Shown in pieces: positions 13,837 through 25,026 of a stretch of DNA of 64,000 nt. The notes below the pieces were generated by a model. It ran no database searches, was not told where the DNA came from, and saw only the letters and a list, made by a program, of their open reading frames with translations. The stretch comes from Temnopleurus reevesii (taxonomy: Eukaryota > Echinodermata > Echinoidea > Temnopleuroida > Temnopleuridae). The DNA lies in contig BQKZ01000313.1 in assembly GCA_036244855.1 (NCBI GenBank), forward strand, positions 72,673 through 136,672, given 5' to 3'. A program made the position numbers and the translations under genes. Each line of letters opens with the position of its first letter. Positions within the stretch are counted from its first letter, which is position 1.

Positions 13837-13937
13837 CTGTTGAAAGAATGAATATCCTCCAGGTTACAGAACAGAGTGTCAAACTTCTGCTTGCTGATCT
13901 TGATTCCTGGGTGCTGTTTCATTGCGCGATTGTAACC
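13837..13937 (-). CDS. PLEKHG1-like: PLEKHG-type RhoGEF, second coding exon (DH domain)
   Basis: This is a 101-bp exon bounded by TCTCTGCAG|GG on its 5' side and AACAG|GTGAGT on its 3' side. It starts in phase 0, matching the previous exon, and ends with two bases of a split Arg codon. It encodes GYNRAMKQHPGIKISKQK followed by FDTLFCNLEDIHSFN. The segment LFCNLEDIHSFN corresponds to the conserved DH helix that reads roughly LFGN(I/L)EDIY.FN in PLEKHG1/2/3. The flanking introns are 3,077 bp upstream and 7,555 bp downstream. An overlapping open frame on the plus strand has no coding features of its own. Confidence 0.93.
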
Positions 13938-16548
13938 CTGCAGAGAATCACATATTAAAACAAAGCATTAAAAAACTGATTTTCATCAATGTATTACATG
14001 TACATGAACTTCCACAAAGAAATTTGTGGTTTTACAAATATACTCTCTAGGGTGTCTTTGTAACAGTTCACATGAAAGGGTAAACAAAATTCACTTCAAA
14101 GGGTAAACCAGTAAAAATAATATATAATAAATATGTTAATGAAATATTAATAAAAACATTATCATGACATGCAAGCAAAGTCTACACAAGTTCATTAATG
14201 TTTACTTCCCCCATAGAAAATATTACAAAAGCTCTAAAAATCTTGATGACAATTGATACAATGGAAGAAAAAAAAAGATAGTAAAAGTTCACTACAAAAG
14301 AGTACAAACATGGTTGCTTTCTTAGCAGACTCTGTGACCAAAAATTGAATCAAATTTGAATGGAAATTTACAAATCAACAAAGAACTTTTACAATATTTC
14401 ATTCCGTGAATAAGAAATAAGCCTACACAGTCGAATAACAAAGAATGAATATTGTACTGGTTATATTTCTGTATTTTTTTCCTCACAGAAGAGTGGTCTA
14501 AACTATAAATCAGTCCATGCTCATGTAAAGTAATTTGTAAATCCTAGTACCATGTCAATCAATCACCAAAACACTTTTCTTCCATCAATTAGAATAATAT
14601 CAAGAGCATTAAATGATCATCATAACACCCTCATGGTCTGCTAACTTCATTACCCAATACTGGTGACCCAATCTCACTATGGTGTCCTAGTGCTGATTCA
14701 ATACCACTCAACATGCACTTCATGGCAAGATCATACACCAATTTTCACATCATTACAACAGAGAATTCATGCCATGAAGGTGAGGTAAATTACATAAAGG
14801 TGTGAAAATAATCTGTCTTTCCAGTAATTGACAAATGGGAGTGGGAAAATAATCCATTCATGTCTCAGTATGTAATTTTATCAATCAATAACATGTGTAG
14901 TTTTCAAGGTCCTTGTAAAAGAAATTGTGATGAAAAAGAAATCATATGTGCCTGTTTTAGAAAGCTTTTAAGTTCACATTGGTCATACATATGCTTTAAA
15001 AAAGAAGAATAAATAATGAAAATTAAATAAATAAATTGAATGGCCAGACATAAAAGACTATTCAATCACTAGCAAGTTTATAACAGACTTTGTTTCCTCA
15101 GACATTACTACAAAGTAATTTGTAGTAACATTGAAACAAAGATAACGTGCCACATATTCTCAACTTTCAATGAACTCATAACAAAACATTTTTGTGATGA
15201 ATTATGAATCAATTGAGTTAAAGTTTCTACTGAAAGAACCACAAGATTCCAATAATTTCATAGAAAAATCATTATCAATTTATCATTCACACAAATTTAA
15301 CTTTCACTATCCCTCTAACAATACCTCATCACAGGGTGGGTCCATGGTACAAGAATGCCATCACGCCATGAACGTCAACATCTATTATCTTTTTCTCAGT
15401 TTGATACATCCAATCATGCATTGACCCCTGAACCTTACAGACTGTGACTTTCATGAAACTCTAACCTTTCACATCCATTCTTTCTGTCTCAAGCAGTGTT
15501 TTCTAGATATTGAACTTGATTCTCTCAAACCAAATTTCAGAATACATACATCAATCCTATCTTGGCAGCAAACCTAGCTATTAGTGGTCACATTCACTTA
15601 TCACATATACCAAATAATCTACTGTACAACCTGTATATAAAGAACAAGTCTATAATGGCCCTCTGCGTTTCTCATAGTCTGCCCTTCAAGTTGCCTATTA
15701 ACAATAATACATGTTCTTTTTTTATGGGAAAATATACTTTATCACAACCAAATACTGTTTTTTCCCCATTAATTGGCATAATAACAGTGCAGTGCCAAAA
15801 CAAAGAACATAAAACTATCTTTGTTGCACTGGCTACAAATTGATCGTGTACAGATCAGGCCAATAATCATTGTATTAATCAGCCCTTAATTAGAGACACA
15901 GTAATTAGCCATGATAGTTTATTTCCTAAACGTTTAATTAATTGAACAAGTCTGCACATATAACAAGGGTAAACACATCATTAGTTGTTAGGGTGAAGGT
16001 AATTACCAAGTAAATAAACCCCACAATGAACCATTGTCATTAGTGCCCTTGTAATAGCCATAAAACTCTGCTTTGACCAGTTGTGATGTTTTACCTTGCT
16101 ATAATAATTAACAGGATTAGGGAAACAATTTGTTTTCAAGAAAACACTGGATCAATAAAAAACCTAAAGCAATTAAAACAAGTCTACAATAGATCAAATT
16201 ATTATTGAAAATACAAATAAAAGGATGCAAGATTTTATGAAAATATCCAATGAATCAAATAGCCTTGGCAATTCAAACATGCTCTTGAAAAATAATTCCT
16301 TTGTAAATATTTTTCAATCGGCTTATTTAAATTGGAAACATTATCTGCTTTACATGAAAACAAATCATCAACAGAAAACCTTGGCAATTGATATTCCATT
16401 CAAAAGATATCCTTTGTCAGCATATCAGATAAATTATTGAAATGGAAAATACTATATATTATTCCATTGAAAACATCAGCAATTATTATAACTCTTTGCA
16501 AAGCAAGCAATAGGCAGACAGATCTATAACAATTGGTGCATCCTAGGG

Positions 16549-16744
16549 NNNNNNNNNNNNNNNNNNNNNNNNNNNNNNNNNNNNNNNNNNNNNNNNNNNN
16601 NNNNNNNNNNNNNNNNNNNNNNNNNNNNNNNNNNNNNNNNNNNNNNNNNNNNNNNNNNNNNNNNNNNNNNNNNNNNNNNNNNNNNNNNNNNNNNNNNNNN
16701 NNNNNNNNNNNNNNNNNNNNNNNNNNNNNNNNNNNNNNNNNNNN
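16549..16744. other. assembly gap (196 N)
   Basis: This is an uninterrupted run of N. Its right flank starts with a C run, suggesting that sequencing stalled in a homopolymer within a repeat. Confidence 1.
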
Positions 16745-16896
16745 CCCCCCCCCCGCCCTTCTGCTTCCCTGGGACTCGAATCCCAGATAAATCTATAATC
16801 TACTTATAAATGCATTTGACTCTACTAGAATACGCATAGAATTCAATTTGCAACTGATTTGCAGTTGATTGCAAATGTCTTGCAACATCCTCTTTG
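16745..16896. repeat. C-run and degraded MITE end
   Basis: After a C-rich run comes CTGGGACTCGAATCCCAG, a palindrome at about 16770. At 16850-16896 follows TTGCAACTGATTTGCAGTTG and then ATTGCAAATGTCTTGCAACA. The latter resembles the right half of the MITE at 48737-48930, so a related copy probably spans the gap. Confidence 0.55.
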
Positions 16897-17014
16897 ACTA
16901 CCACACCTTACCAAACTGCAGTATCATACACCAAAGATCAGATGAGTCTCAAGATACCTCCATATATTTGGCAATAAATGGATTGTGATTTTGATCTTAT
17001 TTAATGATAATTAC

Positions 17015-18082
17015 CTTGATAATGTCTCCCAGATCACCAACGTAACTCCTCTCTGTTTCTATGATCTCGTCTACAATCCTGTCCAGATAAGTCCGTCCCT
17101 GCATGCTAAATATGGAAGACTTTGGTCTCTTATTGAAGGTGGGGCTCATGGGAGGAGACGTTGGGGGTGAAGTGGGTGGGGACATGGCTTCGTTCAGCAG
17201 CGGGGTCGTCGTGACGATGATCGGAGGGTTGATGCGGGAAGAATTCTGCCTGATTGGGGTATGGCTACAATGCGCTACTTCTTCATGCTTCTGCTTGAGG
17301 ACCGGTGAGCAGGAGGCGCTCTCGTTGAGGTACTCCGTGGTCGTAACTTCCGCGCTGGCCGGGCGCTGCCGTTGGCTCCATCTCCGGCTATCAGAGAGCA
17401 AGTCAGCGCTCTGGGCACGCGGTCTGCAGTCATTATTGCTATTGCTATTGAAGTCGACCTCTAAGTCTATTGCCATGTTTTCTCCTGGACTGTCACTACT
17501 AACCATCCTACTGGAATGTTCTACATTGAAGTTGTTATCACGTCCTCCATGCAGGTTCACCTTCTTGCACGGAGTAGAGGGTCCTAGTATATTTGCACTT
17601 GAATCACTATTGCCATCGATGCCATTTTGGGCATTCCTTTGTTTCTCCTGTGGAGTTCTATCTAGGTATGAATCTATAGAGGCACTGTCTCCAACCAGTG
17701 GTACCCTTCCACCCGCAGCATGTAAGAAGCTAGGATTAGTAGCTATCAGTTTGTCTTCTGCTACAGGAGCTATAGGGCTCTCACAGCCTTCCCTTCCCCG
17801 ACAGTCACTACTTTCACCGTTGCTACATTTTCCCTCGTTTTCTCGCGTGACATCATCAAAGGCAATCAGACTTCCTTCTGAGTCTCTCAAGCACGGTGCA
17901 GCCAGGGTAGCCGAACTTGGCACAAATGCAATTGGTTCTTCCTGATCACGTGACCTGCAGTCCTGCTGAGGCCTTAGACGCTCCTCCTCCTCCTCACCTT
18001 GCTGGGGATGCTCGTCAGCCTGGCCATTCGCTGCTACCGAGTCGTACAACGTGATGAGTGTAGGCGCAATGTCCATCGACAT
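17015..18082 (-). CDS. PLEKHG1-like: PLEKHG-type RhoGEF, first recognised coding exon (N-terminal region and start of DH domain)
   Basis: Encodes residues 1-356 of a Dbl-family guanine nucleotide exchange factor, a class that activates Rho GTPases in the cytoplasm. Residues 1 to about 330 are low-complexity: an acidic run (EEEEE) near residue 30, many Ser/Asn, and a Pro-directed repeat (SPPTSPPTSPPMSP) before the domain. From about residue 331 comes DH conserved region 1, TYLDRIVDEIIETERSYVGD, whose Glu in the ETERSYV motif normally contacts the GTPase switch I. The exon ends in phase 0 at AAG|GTAATT and begins at CCACAG|AC-ATG, so the acceptor is only 2 bp before the ATG. Upstream exons are therefore noncoding, or the protein starts earlier. 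The N-terminal extension is longer than I recall for vertebrate PLEKHG1/3. GC content is clearly above the flanking introns. The family assignment is firm, but which paralogue it is cannot be decided. Confidence 0.93.
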
Positions 18083-18084
18083 GT

Positions 18085-20425
18085 CTGTGGATCAACAAAA
18101 AGAAAAGACAATCATAAATAAGCTGGTCAAAATAAGGCCATAATGCTTTTATGGGAAACTATGTTCTTGGACTTTCTAAATGTGACTCACATAAACTCAC
18201 ACTTAGAATCCAATGGAGCACGTCCTGGTAGACGAATCATAGAAGTTCAAATACTTCCTGAAGATAATTACTTAATCAATGACTCACTTTCTACTAATTG
18301 GAACATAGAGAGTGTCACTGTGAGAGAAGGGAATAAGGATGAGCAAATACAAGGGCTTTCTGGAAATTATATTAAAAAGATTGTATAATACAAGTGATGA
18401 TGATCTATTCAAATTTCTGATTTTGTCAACACACATAATAGTTTCCAAATAAATAAAAAATAGTAAATAGTATTTTGATATTTATGTCATCTTAATCGCA
18501 CACAATTTATAAAAATATTGTACAAATAATGGCATTTGCATGAAAGAGGATTTGGCAGATTTAACAAATTGTATATAAAATTAAAACATGTCATATAGAA
18601 AAAAAGAGGGGGGATGTTTTTCAGTTTCTTAATTGAGTTTTCTACAACTTTTTCTTATCTAAGTACTGGTAAATCAAATCTTTTCACAAAAAATAGAATG
18701 TTATCTTCAAACATGTATGCTACACACATGAATAACCACCAAGGAGGCTGCATGAAGGGAACACAGTATGCATTCCCTTTATTTATTTACCTTCTCCACA
18801 CCTAAGTAAGTGGACACATAAATGAACTACTCACATTAATAGACCACCCAACAATGTTGATTTGAAATCATTCCATTTCCTCTCACACCCTCCAGTTAAT
18901 CAGCCCTCCTTCTATGATATCTTTCCAATCACTACATCCGCTGTTTAGCAACATAAATATCACTCCCTTCTTGTGTTTCCTTTTCTTACAAATGGACAAA
19001 TGTTTAGGTTTCTGGTCAATCCCACAGGCCAGACAGATGGAAGGTCATTAGGCTTTTGTTCCCAGAGGGTCACTCATGAATCGGACAAGGACAGACAAGC
19101 TTTGGCTATTTACGTCAAATGGACACTGATCGCTCCGTATTGATTGAACAACATTGTGTTATGTTGGTCGTGCAGGAAAGAGATATCACAAGGATCAATG
19201 ACTGTTATCAGTGTGAAGAGAAAATCACTGCTATTAGGAGTAATATAAACTGAAACTTGTAAACAAAAACACAAAAGCGCAACAGTTTAATACCCATTCC
19301 AAATTCCAGCTCCTCTGATAGTTCTTTAATAATGAATACCTACACGTATTTCATGACATTTACACCATTGGACGAGAATAATCACCAATATAAAATAAAA
19401 TCAATGGTTGTTTACAATTCACTGTTGGGGCAAAAGAGTTGACAACAATATATCTGAATACGGAATTTCAAAGGAGAAAAATCTAAATGACATTTTCTAA
19501 ATATCTATGACAATACTACAGAGGAGGAAATAGATCTCTGCTCATTATCAGTACAGTGTATTTATTTTCTTTCCTTTCTAACTTGTATGCAGTTGAACCA
19601 AGATGTTTTGAGCCACTCAAACCCATGACTAGGTCCATGTTCACAGTCAAACACAAAACTATTTCACATCAATATTATATCACGGATATGCCTCAGTACC
19701 TGCTATATCCATGATAAAATCAACACTGACATGTAGTTGGAGCAAAGAAGTTAATCTTACATTAATTCTCACATTTTCTTGCCTTTGGTTTGTAGCTTGT
19801 TTATTTGTTTTGTTTTGTTTTCTGGGAGATACTCTTTGTGGATTGTATTTTCCAAAATGTAATCTACATTCTACCCTCGATTCATGATGTGCCATCTTTA
19901 TCAATTCTTTGATGCCCAACAATGGAGAACATCGATTGTTTATGAAAAACATTAAAATCCAGAATATTTACAGGTTGGTAAATATACAAATGTTGAAAGC
20001 AAGGTGATTTTGTGTCCTTCTTTACTATTTGAGGCATTGACTGTACTGTGTGTTGATGACGCTATACAGACCGTGAAACATTCAATGACATTTCCTCATT
20101 CTTAATGACACTATTAAAACCTGTAATGGATATCTACCTGATGTCAATTAGAAGGTTAATTACACATAGCAACTAACCAATCTGAGGTGGTAATTTGATT
20201 AGTTTAGTGAAAATGAACTAGGCTGATGATATTTCCTGATCAGGTGTTAAAAGCCAGGTCCAAGTCTGGTCAAACTTTAACAATTAAACCATATCCTAAA
20301 AAAAATGTCTTTACGAAATTGTACTTGTTGGGAAAAACAAATTGATCTGAAGAGATTTCTCCATTCAATAGCTAAGTGATCAGCTGCATGAGACAAGCTT
20401 CGGGAAGGACCCCCATAAATCTATC
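18085..20425. other. upstream region of the PLEKHG-like gene, no feature recognised
   Basis: This begins at the polypyrimidine/acceptor tract (TTTTCTTTTTGTTGATCCAC AG, minus strand) of the first coding exon. It continues as AT-rich sequence, presumably the first intron. I see no exon, repeat family or structured element. Confidence 0.6.
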
Positions 20426-20910
20426 ATCAGGCACTCGTGTTTTTCCCTTCATATGAAATTGGTATCAAAAGTATAATCAAGCTTTCAAAAGCCAAAATGT
20501 TAATCAAATGCGGTTGTTGAGTAAGAATGTTAATGAAGGCTTGACAAGGAAAATTGTCTTGTTTATATTCAGAATCTTGTTATTTTACCTCTTGTTATTT
20601 TACCTCTTTCTATCTTTTCACCGACACCTCAAAGTGATAGGCCTATATGGAAGCAGGCAAGAAAAATTATTTCATTAAAAAATGGTCTTTACAGAAACCA
20701 AGTTCATAGAATCAGGCACTCATGTTTTTTCCTTTAATTTTTCCTCAAATGAAATTGGTGTCAAAAGAGTAATCAAGATTTCAAAAGCCAAAATCTTAAT
20801 TAAATGTGGTTGTTGACTGAGTTAGAATGTTAATGGAGGTTTGACAAGGAAAATTGTCTTGTTTACATTCGAACTCTTGTTATTTTACATCTTTATATCA
20901 TGGCTTCACC
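20426..20910. repeat. diverged direct duplication, about 200-bp unit
   Basis: Segment 20426-20622 resembles 20711-20910. Shared blocks include ATCAGGCACTC(G/A)TGTTTTT, TTTCAAAAGCCAAAAT and TTGACAAGGAAAATTGTCTT, in the same order. The copies differ by scattered substitutions and small indels, so the duplication is old. Confidence 0.88.
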
Positions 20911-21520
20911 AACAGCAGGTGAAAAAAAAATAATTTCAATTTAAAAACAGACTTCATAGAAACCAAGTCGGCAGAATCTGAGAGTTATGAAGCTCCTTGA
21001 GCGAATTGGGAGCACATATGACTGGGAAAATGAAAGTCCCTCAGAGCTGAAAGACCAACTTTAGTAATAGGATCATTTACAGTGAGTCCTTGTTGCCTTT
21101 AAATGGTTTCCTAAATAAATACAAGGAGATCAAAATAGATTCCATTAATGCCCAGGGTCCTAGATCAGCTTGTAAGATTACATGCTTTATATAGAAAATG
21201 TGCTGGATGACAAATGGTCTAATGGTATCACCATCGATAACAAATTGCGCTAGTTGCTCAAAATAATTATATGATTCCATTATTAAATCCAAATTATTTT
21301 CACACTATGTTGTACATCATTGCAGGCTGGGATTGCACATTACTGTACATATAGGCCTATAACCTAAACTTAAATTTAAAAAAAATTGCATTCCAACTTC
21401 TACAATTGGGCAAAATATATTGATTTACATGGTATTTGGTTATTCTCCAATCACCAACCCTCTTCTCCATAACTTTTTTATACAGTAATTGATGAATAGG
21501 CACATAGCCAGTTGGTGGCT

Positions 21521-21723
21521 GGGGGGGGGGGGGGGNNCCAAGTTTGGTCAAAATCCGTCCAGCGGTTCTGAACTTATCGCGGTAACAAGGTCCGGACGGA
21601 CGCACGGACGGACGGACGGACGGACGGACACACGGACGGACGGACACACGGACGGACGGACGGACGGACGGACAACCCGAAAACATAATGCCTCCGGCAC
21701 CACCTTACGGTGGCGGAGGCATA
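21521..21723. repeat. repeat unit: G run, conserved lead, (ACGG)n minisatellite and terminal hairpin
   Basis: A 15-G run (21521-21535) and 2 N are followed by CCAAGTTTGGTCAAAATCCG, then (GGAC)n with a few CACA interruptions at 21593-21673. It ends with the hairpin at 21690-21720 (GCCTCCG ... CCACC-TTAC-GGTGG-CGGAGGC). The fixed order of lead, satellite and hairpin suggests the tail of a dispersed mobile repeat. Open frames here (VRPSVRP repeats) are just translations of the satellite. Confidence 0.85.
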
Positions 21724-23565
21724 AAAATGGTGTTTATGTGCCTGATAAACATGTGGAATATAGCAATAAAGTTCAGATGCAGGGACTATATTTCTCCCCT
21801 CCCAAGGTTTACCGATAACTACTAGCAGACAGCATGCCTAGATAGTCTCCATGGGCTATACAATGTACTCCAGGAATCCTGCAAAGCATGCATGGAAAAT
21901 GACACCAGACAAGGCCAATGTTGTCCTACACAATCAAAGCGACACAAGCCACAGGGATTCCATCTTATTTTAGCATTCTACTTTTAGTTTAGACCCAACC
22001 CAACTCAAATGAAAAGAAAATAATTGTTTGCAGATTGTTTCTGTCCAAGACCTCCTCAGTGACCTTTCAGAGGTGAGTGGAGTAGAATTGTTGCAATTAT
22101 GAGAACGTCGTTTCTAAAGAAGCCAAGAAGTATTCCAGTCTTGTCATAGCTACAAAATGTGTAGGCCTAAATTTAAAAAAACAGAGAAAATGCATATATC
22201 TGACTTAAAAATGGGTAATATATATGGAGTGTATCATTTGCAGGGATCAAACCCACATTGTGCAGTACTGCCTAAATATGATTTAATCTCTGTATTGGAA
22301 CTTTAAACATATTTCAGTTGCACAGTACTAAAAATGCATCCAAACATACAGTGAAAATCTGAAGCAGAATAATTTTTTAACTGTACTTTGCAATGATATT
22401 TCCGATACAAACCACACAAGCACAAAACAACCTCCTGACCAAAGAATAAACCATCACTTGTGTTTGCCTTGTCCTCGTTCCAATACTCAATGAAATAACC
22501 ACTCTGCTCTGGGCTATAACGTGTAAACAATAAACACAAATACATAATTACTTCCTGTAGAATGGGTTTCTAAAATCCACATATTTCTGTGGTTTTTAGG
22601 AATAAAAGAATTCCAAGCCCCTATGGTGGGTACAGAATTACTCTTTAATGGGAGGACATGTGTTGTATGACTTGTTGACATGGGAGAGAGAAAGACGACA
22701 ATAATCAGGTTCATTGTCGTCGTCAAACTCACCAACCATTCCTTGACATGTGGTGAGGTTTATGCCCCAGCTATAATCCTGATTCATATGGGTTGATAAA
22801 TGACATTAGTATATTATGTCTATTACACAGATCTGTTGGATTAGAAGAGGGTCACAATACTTTGCTCACAATGATGTTGACCCATATATCCATCTTGTTT
22901 TTTCATCCAATCAGGGACAAAAGTTAACTTACTCTCAGTTATATGGAATAAATCTCCACTATTCCCATGATTCCCTCTCTCTCATTATCCCTCCAGCTTT
23001 TGCAAAGCCTGTAGATATACTATCTAACATTACCTAAATTCTAGGTATTTGTTTGAGTTGTGTCTCATATTTATCTTCATATTTTTTGTTTATTTTAATG
23101 TGTAAATCATTTTCAAATCAACCCTTGCTTGCCATGCATGAATTGCAAATAAAACTATTTACATGTATCTATTTCATCAATCTCTCTATATTCAACTCAA
23201 TATAATTCTTAACGCATGAATTGCATATTTGAAACATTTTTGGTAAAGCCCTACAATTTGAAAATTCCAATAAAAAGCGCAGACATCATACTCAAATCTT
23301 GTGCATTGTTTTCTCTTGAGAAACTTGGAGGCTGCAAGAGGCTCATACCGCACAAAACAACAAAATATAAATTATTATAAACTGGATTCAAGAAATTGTT
23401 TTCAGTTGTTACTAAAATGTTAAAGGAATATACAATTTATATCAATTTTATTTATTTAAATCTTGATCTAATCATTTCCTGCACATCTTAAAAAATAATA
23501 AATTGCTATCTGAGACACACTGACTGGTTGCAATGACTCAGTTTGGCAGTGTCTGTTTGCTGGGA

Positions 23566-23611
23566 TGACCTCAGAATCAGGTCACATTAGGTCATGGGGG
23601 CTGTATGACCT
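23566..23611. promoter_or_regulatory. cluster of four nuclear-receptor half-sites, including a DR4
   Basis: TGACCT at 23566-23571, AGGTCA at 23579-23584, AGGTCA at 23589-23594 and TGACCT at 23606-23611. The two direct AGGTCA copies are separated by 4 bp (CATT), the DR4 spacing used by RXR heterodimers such as TR or LXR types. The last site reads TCAAGGTCA on the minus strand, the monomer site of ERR/SF-1 type receptors. It would act as an intronic or upstream enhancer. No functional evidence can be seen. Confidence 0.4.
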
Positions 23612-24751
23612 TGAAAGGGACAGAGTGAATTAACCTTAGACAGTGACTGAGTGAAAACAGAAGAAACAATACAAGAAACACACATTCTATAAACCACACA
23701 AGAGTGCATTGTTAAATGATTAGTCATCCTAAATCAACTTGAAGTACAAATACAGTCCTTTTTCTACATGGAGGTCTGACATTCATTGCATTTTATTTGA
23801 GTTTGGAACCAAGTCAACTAGGTCATGGTTACTAGAATTTTACCCATGGCAAGAGTGTGTACTGAAGAAATATTTGTATCATTTATTGTTGGTTTACACT
23901 TTCTTCATAGTCTGTAAAAAAAAGACACGTGTCTCTTTCTTATTTGACAATATAAATCAAAGCAAATTGTAGACCTTCACAGTCATAAATGACCAGTGTA
24001 CACATTTTTCAGTCAAATATCTGCTATTGCAGTTTTGCCCCAAATCAGTGACGGTTTGAGTATCATCGTTGAACTTCCACTTTAATAAATGATTTGGATG
24101 AATTACAGGATTCAATTTAACTTTTAACTTCAGATTAATTCAATAAAAACATTTGGATATATTATAATTTACTTTCCAAATTTCTAACTGACCATAGACT
24201 TGTGCGAGATAAATGCTTTAACTGCTGTGCATCAGACTATACTGTGTGTAGTCGTCATAATGAAAACAGAAGGGAATATTGTGCTGTGATAACATCGTAC
24301 TGGGAATGGCAGATATAAAAGATATTGCTTTAATTACATAAATGATCCAAAGCACTTTAATACAATCAGTATGGGGAAAGCATATCATACAAACGTACAA
24401 AATCACCTGCAGTTTACCATTGTGTGTAAGAGCTTCCCTACTTTTAAAGTATTAAAAGTAAAAATGCCATCGCACTCTTCTCTCATAGAGGCAATAATGT
24501 GTAAATAATTAATCCAATATGCTTTCATACAAACTCTTTTGTGTGGCCTTTCGCCCTCAGTGCGAAGAAGAATGTACAAGGGAGTGGAAGCACACAATAC
24601 AATACTGACAAGTTTTTCCTTTTTGATCATTTACCCAAAGAAGATTAAAGGAAAGGAAGAAAAGGCAATTTTCTGAGGAAAATTTTACAGAATTAACAAT
24701 ACGTTGCTGTATTATTGCAATGATGAAGCAAACAGTAGATATAAATTCATA

Positions 24752-24898
24752 GGCCCGTATTCCGATAGCGGGGTTTAATTCAACCCGGGACTAAACCATT
24801 GTTATTTAGACCCGGGCTATTCAAAAGTTAAACCAATGGTCTAAATAACAATGATTTAGACCTGGGTTATGTTAAACCTCGCTATCGAAATACGGGCC
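24752..24898. mobile_element. MITE, 147 bp, near-palindromic
   Basis: The left end GGCCCGTATTCCGATAGCGG is mirrored by the right end CGCTATCGAAATACGGGCC. The interior is also inverted: AACCATTGTTATTTAGACC versus GGTCTAAATAACAATGATT. The whole element can fold on itself. No coding capacity. Confidence 0.9.
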
Positions 24899-25026
24899 AA
24901 AGTGTCTGTGTGATTCCACTGCATGTTCTAATTGCAATGTTTTACAAGATTATGAATGGTGTGGTCCATCTCAAGATTTGTACAAAATCACAGAAATTTA
25001 TTTACAACGTATTTATTTCCAATTTT

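Larger units (their letters stand above)
13938..17014 (-). other. intron of the PLEKHG-like gene (3.08 kb, contains an assembly gap)
   Basis: This lies between the first two secure exons. It includes the gap at 16549-16744 and a MITE remnant next to it. No coding or structured RNA was recognised in the AT-rich remainder. Confidence 0.8.

Noticed and set aside
17103..17945. 280-codon plus-strand open frame
   Set aside because: It is the antisense shadow of the GC-rich first RhoGEF exon; the minus strand has the domain match and splice sites.
21357..21818. Open frames rich in VRPSVRP and RTDGRTD repeats
   Set aside because: They are direct translations of the ACGG minisatellite.
22042..22080. 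39-bp plus-strand segment reading IVSVQDLLSDLSE before a good GTGAGT donor
   Set aside because: The acceptor lacks a pyrimidine tract and no neighbour exon fits; a 13-codon frame is easily accidental.
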